Assembly (NCBI GenBank): GCA_001871015.1 | Contig: MNUO01000005.1 | Span: 1-63,328, forward strand | Source: Candidatus Desantisbacteria bacterium CG1_02_38_46 | GTDB taxonomy: Bacteria > Desantisbacteria > UBA1551 > UBA1559 | Length of the DNA: 63,328 bases | Direction: 5' to 3' | Program-made: the position numbers and the translations under genes | The notes under the pieces: generated by a model | Databases searched by the model: none | The model's input: the letters and a program-made list of their open reading frames with translations, nothing else | What the model was told of the DNA's origin: nothing | Shown here: piece after piece, positions 7,794 through 16,699 of the stretch | Position numbering within the stretch: position 1 is the first letter of the stretch | Layout of the letters: each line of letters starts with the position of its first letter

Positions 7794-9329
7794 ATGACAA
7801 ACACTCTGATTGTTACAATGGGTGCCCTTTTCCTTGTTGGCTTTGGAATCGGGTATATCTATCGTAGATATGTTGCAAAAATTAAATTTAAATCTGCTGA
7901 AGAAGATGCTCAAAAAATTATTTCTGATGCAAAAAAGCAGATAGAAATTCAGAAAAAAGAGGTGTTTCTTGAATCAAAAGAAAAATTGCAAAAGGAAAAG
8001 GATGAATTTGAAAAGGAAAGCAAGTCTCAGAAAATAGAACTGCAACATTTAGAATCCAGGCTCATTACCAGGGAAGAAAGCCTTGACCGCAAGGTGGAAA
8101 TTCTTGAGAAGAAGGAAAAAGAAATATTGTTGCGGGAGAGAGTAGTAAGTGAAAAAGAAAAAGAGCTGGAACGTGTCCAGGAAGAACAGAGAAAGGACCT
8201 TCAGAGGATAGCCGGCCTTACTGTTGAGGAAGCAAAGAAAATGCTGTTAGTCAGTTTAGAGAGTAAGGTTCGTCGAGAGGCAAATGGAATAATCAAGGAT
8301 ATTGAAACAAAGGCGCGTGAAACTGCAGACAAAAAAGCCAAGGAAATTATAGGGTTGGCAATACAGCGCAACGCTGTGGAACAGACCACAGAAATGAGTG
8401 TGTCTGTGGTTCAGGTGCCGGATGAAATGAAAGGCAGGGTTATTGGACGGGAAGGCCGAAATATCCGGGCAATTGAAGCTGCAACAGGAATTGACCTCAT
8501 AATTGATGACACCCCTGGCGTAATTGTGCTTTCAGGATTTGACCCCACGAGAAGAGAAGTTGCACGTTTAACCCTGGAAAAACTTATTGCCGACGGCAGG
8601 ATTCAGCCGACCAGGATTGAGGAAACTGTAGAAAAGGTGCGTCAGGAATTAGAAAATTCAATAAAAGAAGAGGGAGAAAAAGCATCTCTTGAATTGGGTA
8701 TACAAAATCTCCATCCAGAAGAAATAAAATTGGTAGGGCGTCTCAAGTACCGCACAAGTTATGGACAGAATGTTCTGCAGCATAGTAAGGAGGTTGCATA
8801 TCTGGCCGGGATGATGGCATCAGAACTTGGAGCAAACGTCTCTGTTGTAAAAAGAGCGGGTTTACTCCATGATATTGGTAAGGCCGTGGACCATGAAGTG
8901 GAGGGTACGCATGTCCAGATTGCACTGGAATTAGCCAGAAAATTCAAGGAGCAAGAATCTGTTATCCACGCAATCGCATGCCATCATGAAGATGAAGAAC
9001 CAAAGACTGTTGAGGCAGTTCTTGTTCAGGTGGCGGATGCAATTTCCGCTTCTCGGCCAGGCGTTAGAAAAGAAACTCTTGAATCCTATATGAAAAGGTT
9101 AAATAATCTGGAGCAAGTTGCCCAGGGATTTCCTGGTATTGAAAAAGCTTATGCTATTCAGGCGGGAAGAGAAGTCCGCGTTATAGTCATTCCAGAGATA
9201 GTAAATGACCAGAGAACTTCTCAGTTAGCAAAGGAAATTGCAGAAAAGATTGAGAGCGAACTTCAATATCCCGGGCAGATAAAAGTAACGGTCGTACGGG
9301 AAACAAGAGTTACTGAATACGCTAAATAA
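7794..9329 (+). CDS. rny: Ribonuclease Y
   Basis: RNase Y is a membrane-bound endonuclease that starts mRNA decay. The 511-residue protein has one N-terminal membrane helix (about 4-21), a long charged coiled coil (about 30-190), a KH domain with [15 protein letters not shown] near residue 213, and an HD domain with HSKEVA near 329 and [10 protein letters not shown] near 358. Length and order are exactly those of the family. A good ribosome site (gggagggcg) precedes the ATG. The stop overlaps the next start by one base (TAATG), coupling it to ymdB, an arrangement seen in many bacteria. Confidence 0.97.
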   Translation: MTNTLIVTMGALFLVGFGIGYIYRRYVAKIKFKSAEEDAQKIISDAKKQIEIQKKEVFLESKEKLQKEKDEFEKESKSQKIELQHLESRLITREESLDRKVEILEKKEKEILLRERVVSEKEKELERVQEEQRKDLQRIAGLTVEEAKKMLLVSLESKVRREANGIIKDIETKARETADKKAKEIIGLAIQRNAVEQTTEMSVSVVQVPDEMKGRVIGREGRNIRAIEAATGIDLIIDDTPGVIVLSGFDPTRREVARLTLEKLIADGRIQPTRIEETVEKVRQELENSIKEEGEKASLELGIQNLHPEEIKLVGRLKYRTSYGQNVLQHSKEVAYLAGMMASELGANVSVVKRAGLLHDIGKAVDHEVEGTHVQIALELARKFKEQESVIHAIACHHEDEEPKTVEAVLVQVADAISASRPGVRKETLESYMKRLNNLEQVAQGFPGIEKAYAIQAGREVRVIVIPEIVNDQRTSQLAKEIAEKIESELQYPGQIKVTVVRETRVTEYAK

Positions 9330-10099
9330 TGAAAATTTTATTTATCGGAGATATTTTTGGCCAGCCTGGAAGAAATGTAGTTTCGCAAATGCTTCCCCAG
9401 TTGCGAGATGAACTTAAAATTGACCTGATAATAGCCAATGGTGAGAATGCTGCTGGAGGAATGGGTATTACACAGGAAATTGCACAGGAATTATTTTTAT
9501 CCGGAATCCATGTTATCACCTCCGGCAACCATGTGTGGAAAGAAAAGAAGATTGTTGATTTTCTAAAAATTGAGCCCAGATTATTGCGGCCATTGAACTA
9601 TCCACCGGATGTGCCTGGTAATGGCAGTATTATTATTGAATCGAACAAAATAAAAGCAGGCATTGTAAATCTGATGGGAAGGACATTTCTTTCTGAGATA
9701 GATTGTCCATTTCGAACAGGCATGAAAGAAATCGAAAGAATTAGAGAAGAAACTTCTGTAATAATTGTTGATATGCACGGTGAAGCCACTTCAGAAAAAT
9801 CTGCAATGGGATGGCTCCTCGATGGAACGGTTAGTGCAGTGGTCGGTACCCATACTCATGTTCAGACTGCTGATGAGAGGATTTTGCCCTGCGGAACTGC
9901 GTTCATTACAGATGTAGGAATGACCGGTCCCAGGGATTCGGTGATTGGAATAAAAAGAGATATTGCCATAAGGAGATTCCTGACACAGATTCCTATTCGA
10001 TTTGAAGTGGCAAAAGGTGAAGCACAATTTAATGCAGTTCTGATTGAAGTGGATTCTATTTCAGGCAAGGCAGTATCAATCAAGCGCATTCAGAGATAA
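9329..10099 (+). CDS. ymdB: YmdB-family metallophosphoesterase
   Basis: The 256-residue protein carries the calcineurin-like metal ligands: GDIFGQPGR at the N-terminus, NGENAAGG, SGNHVW, and GTHTHVQTADERILP near residue 172. In Bacillus the homologue hydrolyses 2',3'-cyclic AMP and affects biofilm and motility; it is regularly encoded next to rny, as here. It overlaps rny by one base. Activity in this organism is inferred from conserved motifs. Confidence 0.93.
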   Translation: MKILFIGDIFGQPGRNVVSQMLPQLRDELKIDLIIANGENAAGGMGITQEIAQELFLSGIHVITSGNHVWKEKKIVDFLKIEPRLLRPLNYPPDVPGNGSIIIESNKIKAGIVNLMGRTFLSEIDCPFRTGMKEIERIREETSVIIVDMHGEATSEKSAMGWLLDGTVSAVVGTHTHVQTADERILPCGTAFITDVGMTGPRDSVIGIKRDIAIRRFLTQIPIRFEVAKGEAQFNAVLIEVDSISGKAVSIKRIQR

Positions 10100-10159
10100 A
10101 CCAATCCAGAGCCAAAACTACACCACTGGTGAGAGAATTATCGAGGTAAAATAAATATT

Positions 10160-10330
10160 ATGCAAAAAAGGAATAGACCTAAATTAGATGAGGAGATATT
10201 TCAAACTTATCAACGAACCATCTGGCAGCATTTTTCCCCGGCACAGCGGTTACATCATTCATGGATCCTTAGGAAACAACTTAAAAATATAAGGAAAATT
10301 CATGATGCAAAACTTTTTCCGCACACTTGA
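10160..10330 (+). CDS. Small conserved-looking protein upstream of a nucleotidyltransferase
   Basis: This 56-residue frame runs from the ATG at 10160 to the TGA at 10330 and overlaps the nucleotidyltransferase start by 29 bases. The product is basic and aromatic-rich (WQHFSPAQRLHHSWILRKQL, ending KIHDAKLFPHT). The ending 'HDAKLFP' is one I associate with small frames directly before nucleotidyltransferase genes in other bacteria; that is memory, not a search. Overlapping coupling supports a two-gene unit, perhaps toxin-antitoxin-like. Confidence 0.6.
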   Translation: MQKRNRPKLDEEIFQTYQRTIWQHFSPAQRLHHSWILRKQLKNIRKIHDAKLFPHT

Positions 10331-11114
10331 TTTGTTTGGTGTGCAATATATGATTATAAGTGGTCAAGCTGCAATTTTATATGGTGCTGCTACGTTTTCT
10401 GAAGATATTGATTTGTGGGTTGCACCAGAAAAAGAAAACTGGGAAAAACTAATGAAATTGCTTAGAAAATTTGCTGGCAGGGTATACAAATTAACCCCAC
10501 CTATTACACTTGAACTTATTCTGAAAGGACACGGATTTCATTTTGAATTTCCACCAACAAAAAGGGAGCAATTGTCGTGGTTTCTGGATGTATTAGGAAT
10601 TTTACCACGGCTATCAACCTTTGATATTTCATGGCAAAAAGCTATTTCTATGAAAGCCTGCTTGGGAAAAATAAAAGTAATAGGATTACGTGCTCTTGTT
10701 GAAATAAAAAAAACGAGGCGATTGGAAGATTATCCAGTAATTTCTAATCTTGTGCGTGTTGAGTACGAAAAACTAAGTACTAAAAAAATAAGTTTAAAGG
10801 ATTGGGAATGGATTTTGACTAACAGTTATAATCTGGATGATATTCTTTATTATTTTGAAAGACACAGAGCATCGCGCGAAGTTGCCAGATTTCTTCAACG
10901 TCCCTGTTTATCATATTGTTTAAAATTTATTGATAGTCAGCAAAAAAAAGAAAAATATTTTAAATTAGCTTCAAAAAAAATAGCGCTGGAAATAGAAGAA
11001 TCTCGTCATAGAGATCGGCAGTACTGGGCACCAATACTCACAGAACTTAGAGAATTGAAAGAAAATGGAAAATTGCTTCCACAGGGAAGTACTCCGCCAG
11101 ATAGAATATTATAG
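10302..11114 (+). CDS. Nucleotidyltransferase-fold protein
   Basis: The 270-residue protein shows the start of a polymerase-beta-like nucleotidyltransferase fold: VQYMIISGQAAILYGAATFS then EDIDLWV, which supplies the two metal-binding acids. The rest is helical and not recognised in detail (a KTRRLEDYPVI segment near residue 143, as in AbiEii- or DUF6036-like proteins). Such proteins can modify RNA, tRNA or proteins and often work with a small partner. It overlaps the 56-residue frame. The second Met (10305) is equally possible as start. Confidence 0.75.
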   Translation: MMQNFFRTLDLFGVQYMIISGQAAILYGAATFSEDIDLWVAPEKENWEKLMKLLRKFAGRVYKLTPPITLELILKGHGFHFEFPPTKREQLSWFLDVLGILPRLSTFDISWQKAISMKACLGKIKVIGLRALVEIKKTRRLEDYPVISNLVRVEYEKLSTKKISLKDWEWILTNSYNLDDILYYFERHRASREVARFLQRPCLSYCLKFIDSQQKKEKYFKLASKKIALEIEESRHRDRQYWAPILTELRELKENGKLLPQGSTPPDRIL

Positions 11115-11125
11115 AAAGAACTCCA

Positions 11126-11953
11126 ATGGGATATAAAATTCTAAAAAAAGAAATTTTGGCACCAGGAATAAAATCATTTGAGATTTCTGCGCCATTGGTA
11201 TCTAACAAATTTAAACCAGGGCAATTTCTTGTTCTGCGTCTCCATGAAAAGGCAGAAAGAATTCCCCTGACCATAGTTGATGCTGAACCGTCAAGCGGGA
11301 GTGTGAAGATTGTTTTTCAGGAAATAGGAAAAAGTACAATAGAGATTGCAAAGTTAAATGAAAATGACGAAATTATGGATGTTCTTGGACCACTTGGAAA
11401 AGAAAGTGAGATTGAATTATACGGGGAGGTTCTTGGCATAGCAGGAGGTGTTGGTGCTGCACCTGTATATCCAATTCTTAAGAGTCTGAAGAAAATAGGA
11501 AACAGAATCACTACAATTTTGGGTGCGAAATCCAGAGAGCTATTGATAATGGAAGAGGAGCTGAGCGGAATAAGTGATAAATTGCTAATTACCACTGACG
11601 ATGGGTCTAAAGGAGAAAAAGGTTTTGTTACCACACCTTTAAAACTGATGTTTGAACAGGGTTTTTGTCCACAAATTGTCTGGGCAATTGGACCTTTAAT
11701 TATGATGAAAAATGTGTGCGCTGTAACAAAGTCTTTTGGGATAAAAACAATTGTTAGTTTAAACCCGATTATGCTCGATGGAACAGGAATGTGTGGATGT
11801 TGTCGTGTATCCATAGGAAATAAGACTAAATTCACCTGTGTGGACGGTCCCGAATTTGACGGGCATCTTGTGGACTTTAATGAGTTGATATTGCGAAATA
11901 ACCGTTTTATTGAAGAAGAAAAAATTTCTCTGGAAAGATATAATAATGAATAA
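11126..11953 (+). CDS. NfnA/PyrK-like FAD and 2Fe-2S subunit
   Basis: This 275-residue ferredoxin-NADP reductase-like protein has the FAD motif RIPLT at 46-50, the NAD-binding GIAGGVGAAPVYPI near 104, and a C-terminal 2Fe-2S site with C223, C225/C226 and C238 (GMCGCCRVSIGNKTKFTC). Together with the next gene it matches the two-subunit sulfide dehydrogenase/NfnAB type of electron-bifurcating NADH:ferredoxin:NADP oxidoreductase. The stop overlaps the next start by 8 bases. A PyrK role in pyrimidine synthesis is less likely because no pyrD lies nearby. Confidence 0.9.
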   Translation: MGYKILKKEILAPGIKSFEISAPLVSNKFKPGQFLVLRLHEKAERIPLTIVDAEPSSGSVKIVFQEIGKSTIEIAKLNENDEIMDVLGPLGKESEIELYGEVLGIAGGVGAAPVYPILKSLKKIGNRITTILGAKSRELLIMEEELSGISDKLLITTDDGSKGEKGFVTTPLKLMFEQGFCPQIVWAIGPLIMMKNVCAVTKSFGIKTIVSLNPIMLDGTGMCGCCRVSIGNKTKFTCVDGPEFDGHLVDFNELILRNNRFIEEEKISLERYNNE

Positions 11954-13358
11954 AAGACAACAGATGCCCAGGCAGGATCCTGCTGAAAGGATTCACAATT
12001 TTAATGAGGTTGCGCTGGGATATACTGAAGAACAGGCAGTTCGGGAGGCAGAGAGGTGTATTCAGTGCAAGAAGGCGCCATGTAAAGCTGGTTGTCCTGT
12101 CGAGATTGATATTCCATCTTTCATTAAAGCAATCAAAGAGAAAAATTTTGCTTGTGCTATTGAGATAATCAAGGAAAAAAATAACCTTCCTGCTGTATGT
12201 GGAAGGGTGTGTCCTCAGGAAATGCAGTGTGAAAAGGTTTGTACGTTAGGGAAAAAACTTGAGCCTGTAGCAATAGGTAGATTGGAAAGGTTTGTCGCAG
12301 ACTGGCAATTAGAGAAAAAAGGGGACAGTCCCCGACCCGCCTCGGCGGGTGCCCCGACGACTTCGTCCGTAAATAGTAACAGTCCCAGGGTGGCGGTGAT
12401 AGGTTCTGGTCCAGCTGGCTTAACCTGCGCTGCTGATTTGGCAAAGATGGGCTACAAAGTAACAATTTTTGAATCTTTGCATAATACAGGTGGTGTACTT
12501 AGATATGGCATTCCTGAATTTCGTATGCCAAAACATATACTTGATGCAGAAATTAATTATATTAAGTCACTGGGTGTGGAAATAATGGTCAACACACTTG
12601 TAGGGGAAAGCATTACTTTAAAAGACATGCTGGAAAATGAATATAAGGCAATTTTTATAGGTACAGGTGCAGGACTCCCTTATTTTATGGGTATAAAAGG
12701 AGAAAATTTAAACGGTGTTTATTCTGCAAATGAATTTCTGACAAGAGTAAATTTGATGAAGGCGTATGAATTTCCTCAATATGATACACCGCTGAAAATT
12801 GGCAACAGGGTTGCGGTAATCGGTGCAGGGAATGTTAGCATGGATTCTGCTCGCGTCTCTTTGCGATTAGGTGCAAAAGAGGTCTGGATTGTGTACAGGC
12901 GTTCTGAGATAGAGATGCCGGCAAGGATTGAGGAAATTGAGAATGCGAGGGAAGAAGGGGTCAGATTTAATCTGCTAACGTTGCCAGTAGAAATTGTTGA
13001 CGACGAAAGAAACTGGGTGAAAGCAATGAAATGTATAAAAATGAAATTAGGTGAACCCGACCAAAGTGGAAGGAGAAGACCTATTCCAATTGAGGGGTCA
13101 GAGTTTACTATGGAAATTGATACTGTAATAGTAGCAATAGGGCAGGGACCAAATCCGCTCTTACCAATGAAAACGCAGGGTTTAAAAATTGGTAAACATG
13201 GAAACATAATTGCAAAGTCTCTTACAGGTGAGACTTCTATAAAAGGAGTTTTTGCTGGGGGTGACATTGTTTCCGGAGCTGCAACTGTGATTGAGGCAAT
13301 GGGTGCTGGAAAAAGGGCAGCCAGAGCAATTGACGAGTATCTTAAAAAAGAGAAATAA
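11946..13358 (+). CDS. NfnB/GltA-like NADPH-dependent flavoprotein with two 4Fe-4S sites
   Basis: The 470-residue protein belongs to the glutamate synthase small-subunit family. The N-terminus binds two 4Fe-4S clusters (CIQCKKAPCKAGCP near 37 and CGRVCPQEMQCEKVC near 85). FAD and NADPH folds follow (VAVIGSGPAGLTCA near 150; VAVIGAGNVSMDSAR near 290). With the upstream subunit it should be an NfnAB-type enzyme. I start at ATG 11946 (MNKRQQMPRQDPAERI); the frame extends back to 11910. Oddly, the linker at about residues 124-148 (KGDSPRPASAGAPTTSS) is encoded by GC-rich repeat-like DNA. Confidence 0.93.
   Translation: MNKRQQMPRQDPAERIHNFNEVALGYTEEQAVREAERCIQCKKAPCKAGCPVEIDIPSFIKAIKEKNFACAIEIIKEKNNLPAVCGRVCPQEMQCEKVCTLGKKLEPVAIGRLERFVADWQLEKKGDSPRPASAGAPTTSSVNSNSPRVAVIGSGPAGLTCAADLAKMGYKVTIFESLHNTGGVLRYGIPEFRMPKHILDAEINYIKSLGVEIMVNTLVGESITLKDMLENEYKAIFIGTGAGLPYFMGIKGENLNGVYSANEFLTRVNLMKAYEFPQYDTPLKIGNRVAVIGAGNVSMDSARVSLRLGAKEVWIVYRRSEIEMPARIEEIENAREEGVRFNLLTLPVEIVDDERNWVKAMKCIKMKLGEPDQSGRRRPIPIEGSEFTMEIDTVIVAIGQGPNPLLPMKTQGLKIGKHGNIIAKSLTGETSIKGVFAGGDIVSGAATVIEAMGAGKRAARAIDEYLKKEK
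12317..12391. repeat. R4/R6 GC-rich palindromic repeat inside gltA-like gene
   Basis: The stretch starts with ggggacagtcccc, then the hairpin ACCCGCC-TC-GGCGGGT (12335-12350) and tgccccgacgacttcgtccg. It is much richer in G+C than the flanking gene and keeps the frame open. Related pieces occur at 35338 (ggggacag) and at 40114 and 52468 (ACCC palindromes). It encodes a low-complexity linker between the Fe-S and FAD domains, a place where an insertion can be tolerated. Confidence 0.75.
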
Positions 13359-13359
13359 A

Positions 13360-14838
13360 ATGGAAAAAATGAAGTGCAACACAATTTATAATATGGATTG
13401 CATAGAAGGGATGAAATTGATTCCAGACAATACAATTAACCTTGTTATAACTGATCCTCCATTTGCAATAGATTTTAAGGCGAAGAGAAGTAATTATAAT
13501 AGAACAGCATCGAGAGTTTTAGAGGGTTATAAAGAAATTCCTAAGGAAGAATATTATTCTTTTGCTTTAAATTGGATAAAAGAGGTCTATAGGGTATCAA
13601 AAGAATCAGGCAGTATGTATGTTTTCTCCGGATGGAATAATCTAAAAGATATTTTAATGGCTCTTGATGAAGTAGGATTTATTACCGTTAACCATATAGT
13701 TTGGAAATATCAATTTGGCGTAGTAACAAAAAGAAAATTTGTTTCATCTCATTACCACTGTCTTTATGTATGCAAGAACGATGAAAAAAGGAAATTTTTT
13801 CCTTACTCGCGATATAACAAAGAGGAAAGAGGTGAAAATAATGGTAGTTTACATTATAGGGATAAAGAAGATGTTTGGGTGATTAATAGAGAGTATTGGA
13901 ATGGAGATGTAAAGACTCCCACTAAACTTCCTGCTGAGTTGATAAAGAAAATATTAGAATATTCTAGCGAAGAGGGTGATGTTGTTATGGATCCTTTTCT
14001 TGGTTCAGGGCAAGTGGCGGTAGTGAGCAAAATGCTTAATAGACAATATATTGGATTCGAAATTGTAAAAGAATATTATGATTTTGCTCGCGAAAGATTA
14101 CAAAAGAACCTGTATAGAATTAAGGAAGAAGAAAAAATTAGTCAAATGTCTTTATTTGATTTTAATTCAGGTAGGGGGTGGAATAAAATGAGTTTTCTGG
14201 ATAATGCTAAAAGAATCGCAAAAGAGTTGAAACATATTCCCAAATTGTGGAATGGTAAAAAGGCTATTTTGGAAATGAAAAAGGATGACTACAATCAATG
14301 GCAGCAAATGGAATGGATGGGTTTTTATTTTCAGTTTTTATGTGAGAAATATTTAAAAAGTATTATGGAGATTCCCGGCCCTAAATACGGAAATGTTAAA
14401 TTTGATAGTTTTAAAAATATTCCTTGGGATTTTAAGGCGCATGCTATGAATACAAGTAGTCATCAAATCATTGTAAATGACAGTAAAGCAACCGCAGGGG
14501 GAATTAAGGATTATAGAGAGGTTGGCCTTATCCTTGCTATTGGAGAAGTGTTATATAATGATGAAAATAGAACTTTTCAAAAATGGCATGAATCCTTAAA
14601 GGGTGGGAAATCTCAATATGAAATTGAAAGAATAAAAAGGGGTGCATGGTCAAGATTGAGAAAAGTTTCGTTTGTTTTAAAGCAAATTTCCTTCATAAAA
14701 ATTACAGATAAGACTCTTGTTAAATGTGGTTCATTTCAAAGTGATTTTAGAAATTCAAATGGCAGACCGAGAAGAGCAAAAGTATTAATAGATTTAGAAA
14801 AAATAAACGAAGAGTTAATTTATTTTGTTGAATTTTGA
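13360..14838 (+). CDS. DNA adenine methyltransferase fused to a probable restriction endonuclease
   Basis: The first half (about 1-265 of 492) is a beta-class DNA methyltransferase: motif IV TDPPF at 31-35 comes before motif I (DPFLGSG near 210), and DPPF points to N6-adenine. The second half (about 285-492) has no methyltransferase motif. It contains KFDSFKNIPWDFKAHA near 345-360, where a D and a DFK could form a PD-(D/E)xK nuclease centre. I infer a single-chain restriction-modification protein. It starts one base after the nfnB/gltA stop (ATG 13360; ATG 13369 also possible) and ends 11 bases before proA, so it sits inside a metabolic run, suggesting insertion by transfer. Confidence 0.75.
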   Translation: MEKMKCNTIYNMDCIEGMKLIPDNTINLVITDPPFAIDFKAKRSNYNRTASRVLEGYKEIPKEEYYSFALNWIKEVYRVSKESGSMYVFSGWNNLKDILMALDEVGFITVNHIVWKYQFGVVTKRKFVSSHYHCLYVCKNDEKRKFFPYSRYNKEERGENNGSLHYRDKEDVWVINREYWNGDVKTPTKLPAELIKKILEYSSEEGDVVMDPFLGSGQVAVVSKMLNRQYIGFEIVKEYYDFARERLQKNLYRIKEEEKISQMSLFDFNSGRGWNKMSFLDNAKRIAKELKHIPKLWNGKKAILEMKKDDYNQWQQMEWMGFYFQFLCEKYLKSIMEIPGPKYGNVKFDSFKNIPWDFKAHAMNTSSHQIIVNDSKATAGGIKDYREVGLILAIGEVLYNDENRTFQKWHESLKGGKSQYEIERIKRGAWSRLRKVSFVLKQISFIKITDKTLVKCGSFQSDFRNSNGRPRRAKVLIDLEKINEELIYFVEF

Positions 14839-14849
14839 AAGGGGGTTTA

Positions 14850-16124
14850 ATGGAAGTTAAGGCGCGCGTGATAAAAATGGCACGGGATGCAAAAGATGCA
14901 TCTAAAATTTTGGCAGGATTATCAGCCAGATTAAAAGACGAAGCTCTAAGACATATGGCTGACTCTATAGAAAAAAGAACTGAGGAAATTTTAAAAGAAA
15001 ATAAAAAAGACCTGATGGTTGCAGAGGAGAAGAATTTAAGCAGGCCAATGCTTGAGAGGTTAACTCTGAATATCGACAAGGTTAAAGAAATGGCGCAGGG
15101 GTTAAGAAAAGTGGCAAGCATTGATGATCCAGTTGGGGAAATCGTGGCTGGATGGAAAAGACCAAATGGTCTGCAGATTTTGAAGATCAGAATTCCGCTT
15201 GGACTGGTTGGCATTATTTATGAATCCCGTCCTGATGTTACTGCTGATTCAATAGGCCTATGTGTGAAGTCAGGCAATAGTGTTTTACTTAGAGGGGGGA
15301 GTGAATCGCTCAATTCAAATATCATAATTGCACACACCCTTGCCAGGGCGAGTGAGGAAAAAGGCATTCCAAAAAACTGTATCCAGATAGTTGAGACTTC
15401 GGATCGCGAAGGTGTAGAGATAATGTTTAAATTAAATGAATATATTGATGTTTTAATTCCTCGAGGCGGTGCCGAATTAATAAATCTGGTCAAAAGCGAG
15501 TCAGAAGTCCCGGTTATTGAAACAGGGATAGGAAATTGCCATCTCTATGTGGATAAGGATGCAGATTTAAAAATGGCAATTGAAATTTGTTTGAATGCCA
15601 AGGTGCAACGTCCAGGTGTGTGCAATGCCATAGAGACGCTTCTTGTGCACAAGGACATTGCGAATAAATATCTTCCTCAGGTTTATGAAAAACTCAGGGG
15701 TTATGGAGTAGAAATAAGAGGATGTATTGATACTCGCAGGATTCTAAAAGGATCTGCGAGAAAACGCATAATTAAAAAGGCGACCGAAGAAGATTGGTAT
15801 AATGAATTTCTTGATTTAATACTTGCAGTAAAGGTAGTAGATACACTTCAAGAGGCAATTGAGCATATCAGCCGGTACGGCTCAAAACATTCTGAGGCTA
15901 TTATTACCAATAATTATCTAACTGCACAGGAATTTTTACGTCAGGTGGACGCTGCAGTAGTATATGTAAATGCTTCAACCCGATTTACAGATGGCGGCGA
16001 GTTTGGTATGGGTTCTGAAATCGGTATTTCCACACAGAAATTACATGCACGTGGTCCAATGGGACTAAGGGAACTTACTACAACAAAATACATTATATTC
16101 GGGAATGGACAGGTAAGACAATGA
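14850..16124 (+). CDS. proA: Gamma-glutamyl phosphate reductase
   Basis: ProA reduces gamma-glutamyl phosphate to glutamate semialdehyde in proline synthesis. The 424-residue protein shows PLGLVGIIYESRPDVTAD, the substrate loop LRGGSESLNSN, and the catalytic Cys in RPGVCNAIETLL near residue 258. I start at ATG 14850, spaced from aaaggggg; a TTG at 14835 is in frame. The stop overlaps nadD (ATGA). No proB is in the window. Confidence 0.96.
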   Translation: MEVKARVIKMARDAKDASKILAGLSARLKDEALRHMADSIEKRTEEILKENKKDLMVAEEKNLSRPMLERLTLNIDKVKEMAQGLRKVASIDDPVGEIVAGWKRPNGLQILKIRIPLGLVGIIYESRPDVTADSIGLCVKSGNSVLLRGGSESLNSNIIIAHTLARASEEKGIPKNCIQIVETSDREGVEIMFKLNEYIDVLIPRGGAELINLVKSESEVPVIETGIGNCHLYVDKDADLKMAIEICLNAKVQRPGVCNAIETLLVHKDIANKYLPQVYEKLRGYGVEIRGCIDTRRILKGSARKRIIKKATEEDWYNEFLDLILAVKVVDTLQEAIEHISRYGSKHSEAIITNNYLTAQEFLRQVDAAVVYVNASTRFTDGGEFGMGSEIGISTQKLHARGPMGLRELTTTKYIIFGNGQVRQ

Positions 16125-16699
16125 ATAAAATTGGGTTGCTGGGCGGAACATTTAACCCAATTCACCGCGGGCATTTAAGGATTGCCGAAAGGGTGGCGAA
16201 TGTTCTTGGCCTGAAAAAGGTAATTTTTATTCCATCTGCGCATCCACCACATAAAAAGGAGAGCAATCTACCTTCTCCACAGGATAGATTTGAAATGGTG
16301 AATCTTGCTATAAAAAATAACCCTTGCTTTTCCATTTCTGACATAGAATTAAAACGAAAAGGAAAATCCTGGACAATTGATACAGTGCGTATTATTAAAA
16401 AACTTTATCCTGAATCTCAAATCTATTTCATTATCGGGGCAGATACTGTACCCGAAATTCCCACATGGAAAAATTATAAGAAATTGCTAAAGAGCTGCAG
16501 GTTTGTTGTGGTCAATCGTCCGGGATACACAGATGCAGAATATCCCGACTATACTAAAAATTTTATTAAAGTTAAGATGCGTGGGGTAGATATAGCTTCA
16601 ACTGAAATTAGAGAGAGGATTAAAAATGGGAAAACAATTAAGGCTCTTGTTCCAGTAAAAGTAGAAAAATATATCAAAGAGAAAGGAATCTATAAATGA
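16121..16699 (+). CDS. nadD: Nicotinate-nucleotide adenylyltransferase
   Basis: NadD adenylates nicotinate mononucleotide on the way to NAD. The 192-residue protein has the nucleotidyltransferase signature [15 protein letters not shown] at the N-terminus and the C-terminal ISTEIRER-type motif ([10 protein letters not shown] near 160). It overlaps proA and the V-ATPase A gene by four bases each, so the three are translated together. Length is normal. Confidence 0.95.
   Translation: MNKIGLLGGTFNPIHRGHLRIAERVANVLGLKKVIFIPSAHPPHKKESNLPSPQDRFEMVNLAIKNNPCFSISDIELKRKGKSWTIDTVRIIKKLYPESQIYFIIGADTVPEIPTWKNYKKLLKSCRFVVVNRPGYTDAEYPDYTKNFIKVKMRGVDIASTEIRERIKNGKTIKALVPVKVEKYIKEKGIYK

Noticed and set aside
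11317-11835. 172-codon minus-strand frame
   Set aside because: It is the antisense shadow of the NfnA-like gene, with no recognisable product and no ribosome site.
12776-13435. 219-codon minus-strand frame
   Set aside because: It is antisense to the NfnB/GltA-like gene and its sequence is the low-complexity type typical of shadows.
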